Assembly: GCF_004193775.1 (NCBI RefSeq)
Contig: NC_041016.1
Location: forward strand, 39,478,547-39,542,546
Direction of reading: 5' to 3'
Origin: Glycine soja
Lineage: Eukaryota > Streptophyta > Magnoliopsida > Fabales > Fabaceae
DNA: 64,000 bases
The stretch's first letter is position 1. Every line of letters starts with the position of its first letter. Of this stretch, positions 13,965 to 24,033 are shown in pieces. Position numbers and translations under genes: made by a program. The notes below the pieces were generated by a model that saw only the letters and a program-made list of their open reading frames with translations, did not search any database and was not told the DNA's origin.

Positions 13965-16826
13965 TTTTCTAGCCGAGTAATAGAGAACATGCCAGTGTCG
14001 GCCGAAACACAACTTCGGTTGAGCTCGCACGAAAAAACAAAGGCGACCTACATTGTAAGTTTTATAGGCGACAGCGAAAAACAAAACTTCCTATACCGTA
14101 AAAAATATTATCGGCCAGCGTTTGGAAATGAAATTCCACAATGTCGATAGATAAATATCAATCGGGGCTATTTAACGAACACTGTCCGCTATTGCTTTTT
14201 CTATTCAATCCCCCGATAATATTTGGACAATGTCTATTAGGAAATGTTCGATCGGCGTCATTTGGTGATTCTTATTTTTAAGACCTGGATCGGTCATCTT
14301 TCCTGGCCGACATCGACTACCATTTTTTTATCAATATCGGTGAATAATGTTTTTTTTCGAGCTGGGCCAATGTTTTTCTAGCCGAGTAAATGAGTACATG
14401 CCAGTGTAGGTCGAAAAACAACTTCGGTTGAGCTCGCACGAAAAAAAAAACCGACCTACATTGTAAGTTTTATAGGCAACAGCGAAAAACAAAACTCCCT
14501 ATAACGTAAAAAATATTATCGGCCAGCGTTAGGAAATGAAATTCCACAATGTCGATAGATAAATATCAATCGGGGCTATTTAACGACCACTGTCCGCTAT
14601 TGTTTTTTCTATTCAATCCCCCGAAAATATTTGCACGATGTCTATTAGGAAATGTTCGATCGGCGTCATTTGGTGATTCTTATTTTTAAGACCTGGATCA
14701 GTCATCTTTCCTGGCCGACATCGACTACCATTTTTTTTTTATCAATATCGATGAATAATGTTCTTTTGTCGAAGTGGGCCAATGTTTTTCTTGCCGAGTA
14801 AATGAGTACATGCCAGTGTCGGTGAAAAAACAACTTCGGTTGAGCTCGGGCGAAAAAACAAAACCACCTACATTGTATGTTTCATAGGCGACAGCGAACA
14901 ACAAAACTTCCTATACCATAAAAAATATTATCGGCCAGCAATTGGAAATGAAATTCCACAATGTCGATAGATAAATATCAATCGGGGCTATTTAACGACC
15001 AATGTCCGCTATTGTTTTTTCTATTCAATCCCACGATAATATTTGGACGATGTATATTAGCAAATGTTCGATCGGAGTCATCTGGTGATTCTTCCTTTTG
15101 AGACATGGATCGGTCATCTTTCCTGGCCGACAACAACTACCATTTTTTTATCAATATCGGTGAATAATGTTCTTTTGTCGAAGTGAGCCAATGTTTTTCT
15201 AGCCGAGTAAATGAGTACATGCCAGTGTCGGCTGAAACACAACTTCGGTTGTGCTCGCACGAAAAAACATAGCCGACCACCTACATTGTAAGTTTTATAG
15301 GCGACAGCAAACAACATAACTTGCTATACCGTTAAAAATATTATCGGCCAGCGTTTGGAAATGAAATTCCACAATGTCGATAGATAAATATCAATCGGGG
15401 CTATTAAACTACCAATGTCCGCTATTGTTTTTTCTATTCAATCCCCCGATAATATTTGGACGATGTCTATTAGGAAATGTTCGATCGCCGTCCTCCGGTG
15501 ATTCTTCTTTTTTAGACTTGGTACGGTCATCTTTCCTGGCCGACATCGACTTCCATTTTTTTTTATCAATATCGGTGAATAATGTTCTTTTGTCGAGCTG
15601 GGCCAATGTTTTTCTAGCCGAGTAATAGAGAACATGCCAGTGTCGGCCGAAACACAACTTCGGTTGAGCTTGCACGAAAAAACAAAGGCGACCTACATTG
15701 TAAGTTTTATAGGCGACAGCGAACAACAAAACTTCCTATTCCGTAAAAAATATCATCGGCCTGCGTTTGGAAATCAAAATTCCACAATGTCGATAGATAA
15801 ATATCAATCGGGGCTATTTAACGACCAATGTCCGCTAGTGTTTTTTCTATTCAATCCCCCGATAATATTTGGACGATGGCTATTAGGAAATGTTCGATCG
15901 CCGTCCTCCGGTGATTCTTCTTTTTTAGACCTGGATCGGTCATCTTTCCTGGCCGACATCGACTACCATTTTTTTTATCAATATCGGTGAATAATGTTTT
16001 TTTGTCGAGCTGGGCCAATGTTTTTCAAGCCGAGTAATAGAGAACATGCCAGTGTCGGCCGAAACACAACTTCGGTTGAGCTCGCACGAAAAAACAAAGC
16101 CGACACTGTCGATAGATAAATATCGGCCAGCGTTAGGAAATGTTCCAGCGGCGTCATCCGGTGATTCTTGTTTTTAAGACTCGGATCGGTCATCTTTCCT
16201 GGCCGACATCGACTACCATTTTTTTTATCAATATCGGTGAATAATGTTTTTTTGTCTGGCTGGGCCAATGTTTTTCTAGCCGAGTAATAGAGTATATGCC
16301 AGTGTCGGCCGAAACACAACTTCGGTTGAGCTTGCACGAAAAAAAACAGGCGACCTACATTGTAAGTTTTATAGGCGACAGCGAACAACAAAAATTCCTA
16401 TTCCGTTAAAAATATCAGCGTCCTGCGTTTGGAAATGAAATTCCACAATTTCGATAGATAAATATCAATCGGGGCTATTTAACGACCAATGTCCGCTATT
16501 GTTTTTTCTATTCAATCCCCCGATAATATTTGGACGATTTCTATTAGGAAATGTTCGATCGCCGTCCTCCGGTGATTCTTCTTTTTTAGACCTGGATCTG
16601 TCATCTTTCCTGGCCGACATCGACTACCATTTTTTTTATCAATATCGGTGAATAATGTTTTTTTGTCGAGCTGGGCCAATGTTTTTCTAGCCGAGTAATA
16701 GAAAACTTGCCAGTGTCGGCCGAAACACAACTTCGGTTGAGCTCGCACGAAAAAACAAAGGCGACCTACATTGTAAGTTTTATAGGTGACAGCGAACAAC
16801 AAAACTTCCTATACTGTAAAAAATAT
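13965..16826 (+). repeat. 411-bp satellite array, plus strand, with one internal deletion junction
   Basis: About seven monomers. At 16102-16140 most of a monomer is missing and the scrambled junction also found at 13009-13055 is present. The last five bases (16822-16826, AATAT) are the left target-site duplication of the following solo LTR. Confidence 0.92.
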
Positions 16827-17407
16827 TGATGAGAATCATGAAACTGGCCTAATACAGACTAAAGGCCCAAGTGGAGAAGGACGAAGGCCCAAGTGGAGAA
16901 GGACAAAGCCCCCGAGTGGAGAAGGATGAAGGCCCAAGTGGAGAAGGATGAAGGCCCAGAGGCAGAGACACTATTAAGACTATTAATTGTTGCTGAAGGC
17001 CCAAACTAATTTGAAGGCTCAAGTTAAATAAGTTTTTAGTTATAATTTATTTTTATTCTAATTTTGGCCCAAACTGTTTAGAAGGCCGATGTCTATTTTT
17101 ATCTTTTAGTTCAGATACACTACAAGTACTGGTTTTTGTTTTGAATAAAAAAACTTTTGGCATTTGATAAAATTTGGTGAGAGTTTCTCTCTGGGTTCCT
17201 TGTTGAACCAATTATCAGACTTATCAAGGTAATCCTTGTGGCGTCTACCCTGACTTATCTTCCTTCACTGGAAGTGGCGTCTACCCAGACTTATCTTCCT
17301 TCACCGGAAGTGGCGTCTACCCTGACTTATCTTCCTTCACCGGAAGTGGCGTCATCCAAACTCTATAACCTGTATCAAGCGATCCGCTCCTACTCAGGTT
17401 CACATCA
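16827..17407 (+). mobile_element. Solo LTR, family B
   Basis: 581-bp LTR beginning TGATGAGAATCATGAAACTG and ending GGTTCACATCA, flanked on both sides by AATAT (16822-16826 and 17408-17412). No internal region remains, as expected from recombination between the two LTRs of a former full element. The 5' part holds about 22-bp repeats containing aaggcccaagtggagaagg. The 3' part holds three copies of a 36-bp repeat containing cttccttcaccggaagtggc. The TATA position reads cactacaagt here instead of cactataagt in sister copies, so this LTR's promoter is probably weakened. Confidence 0.93.
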
Positions 17408-19668
17408 AATATCATCGGCCTGCGTTTGGAAATGAAATTCCACAATGTCGATAGATAAATATCAGTCGGGGCTATTTAATGACCAAGGTCCGCTATTGTT
17501 TTTTCTATTCAATCCCCCGATAATATTTGGACGATGTCTATTAGGAAATGTTCGATCGGCGTCATTTGGTGATTCTTATTTTTAAGACCTGGATCAGTCA
17601 TCTTTCCGGGCCGACATCGACTACCATTTTTTTTTATGAATATCGGTGAATAATGATTTTTTGTCGAGGTGGGCCAATGTTTTTCAAGCCGAGTACATGA
17701 GTACATGTCAGTGTCGGCCGAAACACAACTTCGGTTGAGCTCGCACGCAAAAACTAATCCGACCACCTACATTGTAAGTTTTATAGGCGACAGCGAACAA
17801 CAAGACTTCCTATACCGTAAATAGTCTTATCCGCCTGCGTTTGGAAATGAAATTCCACAATGTCGATAGATAAATATCAATCGGGGCTATTTAACGACCA
17901 ATGTCCGCTATTGTATTTTCTAATCAAATCCCCCAATAATATTTGGACGATGCCTATTAGGAAATGTTCGATCGGTGATCTACGGTGATTATTCTTTTTT
18001 AGACCTGGATCCGTCATCTTTCCTTGGCAACATCGACTACGATATTTTTTTATCAATATCGATGAATAATGTTCTTTTGTCGAGGTGGGCCAATGTTTTT
18101 CTAGCCGAGTAAATGAGTACATGTCAGTGTCGGCCGAAACACAACTTCGGTTGCGCTCGCACGCAAAAACAAAGCTGACCACCTACATTGTAAGTTTTAT
18201 AGGCGACAGCAAACAACATAACTTGATATACCGTAAAAAATATTATCGGCCAGCGTTTGGAAATGAAATTCCACAATGTCGATAGATAAATATCAATCAG
18301 GGCTATTTAACGACCAATGTCCGCTATTGTTTTTTCTATTCAATCCCCCGATAATATTTGGACGATGTCTATTAGGAAATGTTCCAGCGGCGTCATCCGG
18401 TGATTCTTGTTTTTAAGACTCGGATCGGTCATCTTTCCTGACCGACATCGACTACCATTTTTTTTATCAATATCGGTGAATAATGAATTTTTTCGAGGTG
18501 GGCCAATGTTTTTCAAGCCGAGTAAATGAGTACATGCCAGTGTCGGCTGAAACCCAACTTCGGTTGAGCTCGCACGCAAAAAAAAAGCCGGCCACCTACA
18601 TTGTAAGTTTTATAGGCAACAGCAAACTACAAAACTTGCTATACCGTAAAAAATATTATCGGCCAGCGTCTGGAAATGAAATTCCACAATGTCGATAGAT
18701 AAATATCAATCGGGGCCATTTAACAACCAATGTCCGCTATTATTTTTTCTATTCAATCCCCCGATAATATTTGGACGATGTCTATTAGGAAATGTTCGAT
18801 CGCCGTCCTCCGGTGATTCTTCTTTTTTAGACCAGGATCGGTCATCTTTCCGGGCCGACATCGACTACCATTTTTTTTATCAATATCGGTGAACAATGAG
18901 TTTTTGTTGAGGTGGGAAAATGTTTTTCAAGCCGAGTAAATGAGTACATGCCAGTGTCGGCCAAAACACAACTTCGGTTGAGCTCGCACGAAAAAACAAA
19001 GCCGACCACCTACATTGTAAGTTTTATAGGCGACAGCAAAAAACAAAACTTCCTCCACCGTAAAAAATATTATCGGCCAGCGTTTTGAAATGAAATTCCA
19101 TAATGTCGATAGATAAAAATATCAATCGGGGCTATTTAACGACCAATGTTCGCTATTGTTTTTTCTATTCAATCCCTGGATAATATTTGGACGATGTCTA
19201 TTAGGAAATGATCGATCGGCGATCTACGGTGATTATTCTTTTTTTGACCTGGATCGGTCATCTTTCCTGGCCGACATCGACTACCATTTTTTTTTCAATA
19301 TCGGTGAATAATGTTCTTTTGTCGAGGTGGGCCAATGTTTTTCTAGCCGAGTAAATGAGTACATGCCAGTGTCGGCCGAAACACAACTTCGGTTGAGCTC
19401 GCACGAAAAAACAAAGCCGACCACCTACATTGTAAGTTTTATAGGCGACAGCAAAAAACAAAACTTCCTCCACCGTAAAAAATATTATCGGCCAGCGTTT
19501 TGAAATGAAATTCCAGAATGTCGATAGATAAAATATCAATCGGGGCTATTTAACGACCAATGTCCGCTATTGTTTTTTCTATTCAATCCCCCGATAATAT
19601 TTGGACGATGTCTATTAGGAAATGTTTGATCGCCATCCTCTGGTCATTCTTCTTTTTTAGACCTGGAG
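17408..19668 (+). repeat. 411-bp satellite array, plus strand
   Basis: About 5.5 monomers continuing the array after the solo LTR. Several carry a three-base ACC insertion in the gccgaccacctac segment, a subfamily marker also seen at 24.9-29.6 kb. The array is interrupted at 19668 by the family-B composite; the target words are TGGAG on the left (19664-19668) and TGGAT on the right. Confidence 0.93.
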
Positions 19669-19982
19669 TGATGTGAATCTTACGGGGCGGATCGTTTGAT
19701 ACAGGCTACGAAGGTTTGGATGACGCCACTTCCGGTGAAGGAAGATAAGTCAGGGTAGACGCCACTTCCGGTGAAGGAAGATAAGTCTGGGTAGACGCCA
19801 CTTCCAATGAAGGAAGATAAGTCAGGGAAGACGCCACAAGGATTACCTTGATAAGTCTGATAATTGGTTCAACAAGGAACCCAGAGAGAAACTCTCACCC
19901 AATTTTATGAAAATGACAAAAGTTTCCTATTCAAAACAAAAACCAATACTTATAGTGTAGCTGAACAAAAAGATTAAAATAG

Positions 19983-21097
19983 TGATGAGGACATGACCAA
20001 GAGCAAGGGCAAGGATCCACTTGAAGGACTTGGAGGACCTATGACAAGGGCTAGAGCAAGGAAAGCCAAGGAAGCTCTTCAACAAGTGCTGTCCATACTA
20101 TTTGAATACAAGCCCAAGTTTCAAGGAGAAAAGTCCAAGGTTGTGAGTTGTATCATGGCCCAAATGGAGGACTAAATGACACCATTTTATTTCAATTTTA
20201 GAGTGTTTAGTTTGTCTAAATAATGGCCCAATCCTTGTAAAGTTGGCTGACCAAAAATATGTTTTGGGTTAATCAACTAAAAGGGCTTTAGTTCAAGTTG
20301 TAATAAGGGCCCAATTGGCAACTTAGGCATCAGCCTTTTGGGAGACCAAATGGTGGCTGACTTGTTGGCTGTTGGGGGTGACTTTTGGTTGCCAACAATT
20401 TCAGTTACACTCAGCCATTAAGTTTGTTTTAATTCCCTAGGTTAATGGCATTAAGTTATTTTAATTCTAGGTTAGTGGGTCATTACTAAAATCTGCTGTA
20501 AAGCTTCTATATAAGCTGAACCATTTTATCAATAAACACAAGTTGAGTTTTATTCAGAAAATTAGAGTTTATCTCTTTTATCTTAGTGAGAGTGATTCTC
20601 CTAAATTCTTGAGTGATTCAAGAACACTCTGGCTGTATCAAAGGACTTTCACAACCTTTGTGTGTTGCCCTCGCTGGAAAGAGTGATTCTTTCCTTCCTA
20701 TCATCTCCACCCTTGTTCTTTCAAACCACAATTCCAGAAAATCCACCTCTGCCCAAAATTATCTCGTGACCATAACTCCCATTTTACACACTCAAATTAA
20801 GTGATTCTTGAGCCTAAATTGAATTTCAAAACGAGACCTTTCACCTCGTTTTGGAATCACCTCATTTGGAGCCCTGTAGCTTCCGTTATTGCCATTTCTA
20901 TATTTCTGTCCAGCCACCACTTAGCCTACGTTTTACCATCCCATTCATCCATTTTATGCCAGAAACCACCTTATTAAGACCCACGAAATTAACCACCTTA
21001 TTTTCCATCCTTTCCTTAATCAATTTCCGCATTTTCCATCAAGGTTTTAATCCTAGACGATCCTAAGTCAGCCCTTGTGCCATGAGGGTTCATATCA
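19983..21097 (+). mobile_element. Solo LTR, family A, nested in a family-B LTR
   Basis: 1115-bp LTR beginning TGATGAGGACATGACC and ending GGGTTCATATCA, flanked by AATAG at 19978-19982 and 21098-21102. Removing it restores the family-B LTR sequence aaaatagacatgggcc found at 23170. It is homologous to the LTRs at 41810-42935 and 45710-46792. The first 195 bp keep an open frame (MTKSKGKDPLEG...MAQMED) which is the C-terminus of the family-A polyprotein, not a separate gene. Confidence 0.95.
20508..20515 (+). promoter_or_regulatory. TATA box of the family-A solo LTR
   Basis: TATATAAG in the middle of the LTR, with CAATAAA about 20 bp downstream, the usual order of U3 promoter and R-region polyadenylation signal. 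The same motif is at 42392-42399 and 46249-46256 on the minus strand in the complete element. Confidence 0.65.
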
Positions 21098-21265
21098 AAT
21101 AGACATGGGCCTTCTAAACAGTTTGGGCCAAAATTACAATAAAAATAAATTCTAACTAAAAACTTATTTAACTTGGGCCTTCAAATTAGTTTGGTCCTTC
21201 AGCAATAATTAATAGTCCTTATAGTGTCTCTTCCTCTGGGCCTTCATCCTTCTCCACTTGGGCCT

Positions 21266-22033
21266 TCACCCTTCTCCACTCGGGGGCTTTGTCCTTCTCC
21301 ACTTGGGCCTTCGTCCTTCTCCACTTGGGCCTTTAGCCTCTATTTGGCCAGTTTCATGATTCTCATCATTCCCTCCTTCTTGGAAAACATTTGCCCTCAA
21401 ATGTCCAGGATCATCACCAGGTTCAAGTACCACTTCCTTCCTTTTCTTGTTGGCTTGCTTAGTATAACTTTCATTCTTCTTTGCAATTTGCACCTTCACT
21501 TGGTCATACAATCTTTTCACATACTCAACTTTGACCTGTGCATCCTTATGCTGAGTCTCTTGGGGCTTGCTGTTGTAAGTTGGCTTGTTAGGCAATGAAG
21601 CTTCTAGAAGGAGATCAACTTGATGTTCTATGCTTCTTGAAGGTGGCAGTCCATGAGGAATCTCCTTGGAAAAGACATCTTTAAATTCCTGCAATAAGGG
21701 TTGAACACTAGGAGAAACATAAATAGTTAACTGATTAGAATTATCACTCTTTTCCTCGGGTGTATCACTCTTCTTTTTCATATTCCTTTGTGGAGCCTCA
21801 CTATTTTCTTTCTCTTGTTCTCTCTTTTCTCTCATTCTGATTTGGTCATCACACACTTTTCTAGGGGATAGAGGTTTAAGAGTAAACGAGGAAGATTTGA
21901 CTATTCGTCTGTAGGGCTCTTCTTTGTTATGGTTCAACAAACGTTGCATTTGTGTAGTCCATGCGTCCAGAAATAAGCGCTGAGATTCGTCCAGTTGATG
22001 ATATACACCACCATTGTCACCAGCTCTTGCCAT
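21266..22033 (-). pseudogene. Deleted gag-pol remnant of the family-B composite (255 aa)
   Basis: Open frame stitched from distant parts of a Ty3/gypsy-type polyprotein. Residues 1-44 are a gag N-terminus (MARAGDNGG..., related to the gag start at 63896). Residues 52-64 (LKPLSPRKVCDDQ) are the region just after the protease. Residues 108-160 (QEFKDVFSKEIPHGLPP...) are the stretch leading into reverse transcriptase. Residues 162-207 are the integrase C-terminal helix region (KVEYVKRLYDQVK). Residues 208-221 are the linker to the LTR. Missing are the gag core, zinc knuckle, protease, RT, RNase H, and the integrase core and GPF region. The frame runs across the polypurine tract into the 3' LTR from residue 222. 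It shares two internal deletion junctions with the frame at 40232-41008, so the deletions pre-date both insertions. Probably no functional product. Confidence 0.85.
21369..21381 (-). other. Polypurine tract, family-B composite
   Basis: On the minus strand AAGAAGGAGGGAA lies directly against the first base of the 3' LTR, the position used to prime plus-strand DNA synthesis. The identical tract is at 40335-40347. Confidence 0.85.
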
Positions 22034-22852
22034 GATTAAGGAACAAAGAATTTTGCAGTAAATTAAAAAAAAATAAAAATTCAGGACCTCACCACACTCT
22101 ACTCACGTGTTTCTCTCTTTAATGGTAGTTCACGCGTGTTTGATGCTCTCAATATAGGCTTTTGTGTGATGTTTTCACTCTTGCCTTTTACCACTCACTC
22201 CCTCTTAAGTTCCTGGATGAATCAAATTAGACACACAAGGTATATAACAGGAAAGACAGTTTAATTATCACAGACTGTGTATCAGATTTAATTTGGATAA
22301 CAGATCAGATTTGGATAACAAATTAGATTTAATTTGGATAACAGATATGATAACAAATAAGATAATAGATAGGATACCAGATATGACAAGTAAACTTCAA
22401 ATGCTCATAACTTTTGCTACGGTTGTCTGTTTGAGGCCCACTATATATCAAAACGCTCAGAATTCAGAGGAGAATCTAGAAAAGGGGACTTGATCCACGA
22501 TTTTCTTTCCAAAACAACACCTCTAAATGCCTCAATTTCGTGTTCAAAGATCAAACACCCACTTTTTTTTCTTCTTTTCTTCTCTTTTTTTTAAAAAAAT
22601 AAAATAAAAATTCTGCAACTTTTTTTTTTTTACTTGAAACAGAACTCAGACAACATTTTTTTTAAAACAAAGTCTGAAAGATACAAGAAACAAGAACAAA
22701 AACAAAAAACGTGACAAGAACAAGAACAAGAACGAAACAAAGACACAAACAAGAACGCAACAAGACGCAAACAAGAACGAAACAATGACAAATCACCAAA
22801 AAAAAGAAAAAAAAAAGGATAGGATAGGATAGAACCTGTATCAAGAGCCGAA
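22034..22852 (-). other. Untranslated leader of the family-B composite
   Basis: About 0.8 kb between primer-binding site and gag start. Rich in long A/T tracts, (TTCTTG)-like stretches (22680-22800) and GATAACA repeats (22290-22390). Homologous to the longer leader at 62752-63895. No convincing coding sequence; small open frames here are low-complexity artefacts. Confidence 0.8.
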
Positions 22853-22864
22853 GCTCTGATACCA
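22853..22864 (-). other. Primer-binding site, tRNA-iMet type
   Basis: Minus strand reads TGGTATCAGAGC two bases after the LTR end. This is the standard plant retrotransposon site complementary to the 3' end of initiator methionine tRNA. Confidence 0.93.
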
Positions 22865-22866
22865 GA

Positions 22867-23445
22867 CGATGTGAATCTTACGGGGCGGATCGTTTGATAC
22901 AGGCTACGAAGGTTTGGATGACTCCACTTCCGGTGAAGGAAGATAAGTCAGGGTAGACGCCACTTCCGGTGAAGGAAGATAAGTCTGGGTAGACGCCACT
23001 TCCAATGAAGGAAGATAAGTCAGGGTAGACGCCACAAGGATTACCTTGATAAGTCTGATAATTGGTTCAACAAGGAACCCAGAGAGAAACTCTCACCCAA
23101 TTTTATGAAAATGCCAAAAGTTTCCTATTCAAAACAAAAACCAATACTTATAGTGTAGCTGAACAAAAAGATTAAAATAGACATGGGCCTTCTAAACAGT
23201 TTGGGCCAAAATTACAATAAAAATAAATTATAATTAAAAACTTATTTAACTTGGCCCTTCAAATTAATTTGGGCCTTCAGCAACAATTAATAGTCCTTAT
23301 AGTGTCTCTGCCTCTGGGCCTTCATCCTTCTCCACTTGGGCCTTCAGCCTTCTCCACTCGGGGGCTTTGTCCTTCTCCACTTGGGCCTTCGTCCTTCTCC
23401 ACTTGGGCATTTAGCCTCTATTTGGCCAGTTTCATGATTCTCATC
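22867..23445 (-). repeat. Middle LTR of the family-B composite
   Basis: About 579 bp with three 36-bp repeats. The first base of the canonical TGATGTG end is mutated to C at 22867, and the far end stops at CTCATC, one base short, where it fuses to a primer-site remnant. Confidence 0.9.
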
Positions 23446-23455
23446 TGATACCAGA
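23446..23455 (-). other. Ten-base remnant of an internal region between two LTRs
   Basis: Minus strand reads TCTGGTATCA, the spacer plus the first eight bases of the primer-binding site, then runs directly into the next LTR with a shared GA. Nearly the whole internal region of one element copy is deleted here. Confidence 0.85.
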
Positions 23456-24033
23456 TGATGTGAATCTTACGGGGCGGATCGTTGATACAGGTTACAGAGT
23501 TTGGATGACGCCACTTCCGGTGAAGGAAGATAAGTCAAGGTAGACGCCACTTCCGGTGAAGGAAGATAAGTCCGGGTAGACGCCACTTCCAGTGAAGGAA
23601 GATAAGTCAGAGTAGACGCCACAAGGATTACCTTGATAAGTCTGATAATTGGTTCAACAAGGAACCCAGAGAGAAACTCTCACCCAATTTTATGAAAATG
23701 CCAAAAGTTTCCTATTCAAAATAAAAACCAATACTTATAGTGTAGCTGAACAAAAAGATTAAAATAGACATGGGCTTTCTAAACAGTTTGGGCCAAAATT
23801 ACAATAAAAATAAATTATAACTAAAAACTTATTTAACTTGGGCCTTCAAATTAGTTTGGGCCTTCAGCAACAATTAATAGTCCTTATAGTGTCTCTGCCT
23901 CTGGGCCTTCATCCTTCTCCACTTGGGCCTTCACCCTTCTCCACTCGGGGGCTTTGTCCTTCTCCACTTGGGCCTTCGTCCTTCTCCACTTGGACCTTTA
24001 GCCTCTATTTGGCCAGTTTCATGATTCTCATCA
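23456..24033 (-). repeat. Outer 5' LTR of the family-B composite
   Basis: 578 bp, three 36-bp repeats, ending CATGATTCTCATCA next to the target duplication TGGAT. It differs from the other two LTRs around 23490 (gttgatacaggttacag), so it is a distinct LTR version. Confidence 0.92.

Larger units (their letters stand above)
19669..21368 (-). repeat. 3' LTR of the family-B composite, interrupted by a solo LTR
   Basis: LTR of about 580 bp once the 1115-bp family-A solo LTR and its 5-bp duplication are removed. It starts TGATGTGAATC and ends GATTCTCATCA on the plus strand. It carries three 36-bp repeats at about 19725-19840. It abuts a polypurine tract at 21369, which marks it as the 3' LTR of a minus-strand element. 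Confidence 0.92.
19669..24033 (-). mobile_element. Family-B composite with three LTRs (minus strand), non-autonomous
   Basis: A single insertion by its flanks: satellite gacctggat is split, with TGGAG at 19664-19668 and TGGAT at 24034-24038 (one base mutated). Read on the minus strand the order is LTR (24033-23456), a 10-bp primer-site remnant, LTR (23445-22867), PBS, leader, short open frame, polypurine tract, LTR (21368-19669). The last LTR is split by a family-A solo LTR. The middle and last LTRs resemble each other more than the outer one does. No reverse transcriptase, RNase H or integrase core is encoded, so movement needed proteins supplied in trans. Confidence 0.9.

Noticed and set aside
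14838..14855. Partial CENP-B-box-like word (ttcggttgagctcggg)
   Set aside because: The fixed bases are out of register by one, most monomers read ctcgc instead of ctcgg, and a CENP-B box is not an established feature of plant centromeres.
116..16802. Dozens of 60-130-codon open frames (MGQCFSSRVNEY..., MPIDKYQSGLF..., MLFAVAYKTYNVG...) on both strands
   Set aside because: They recur every 411 bp in several overlapping frames and on both strands, following the satellite. Their ends shift with A/T-tract length, as expected of repeat DNA and not of genes.
21224..21598. Plus-strand open frame of 124 codons opposite the family-B frame (also 40322-40564, 42755-43000 and 43474-43771)
   Set aside because: Antisense shadows of the retrotransposon coding frames on the minus strand, made of leucine- and serine-rich translation of lysine/glutamate codons.
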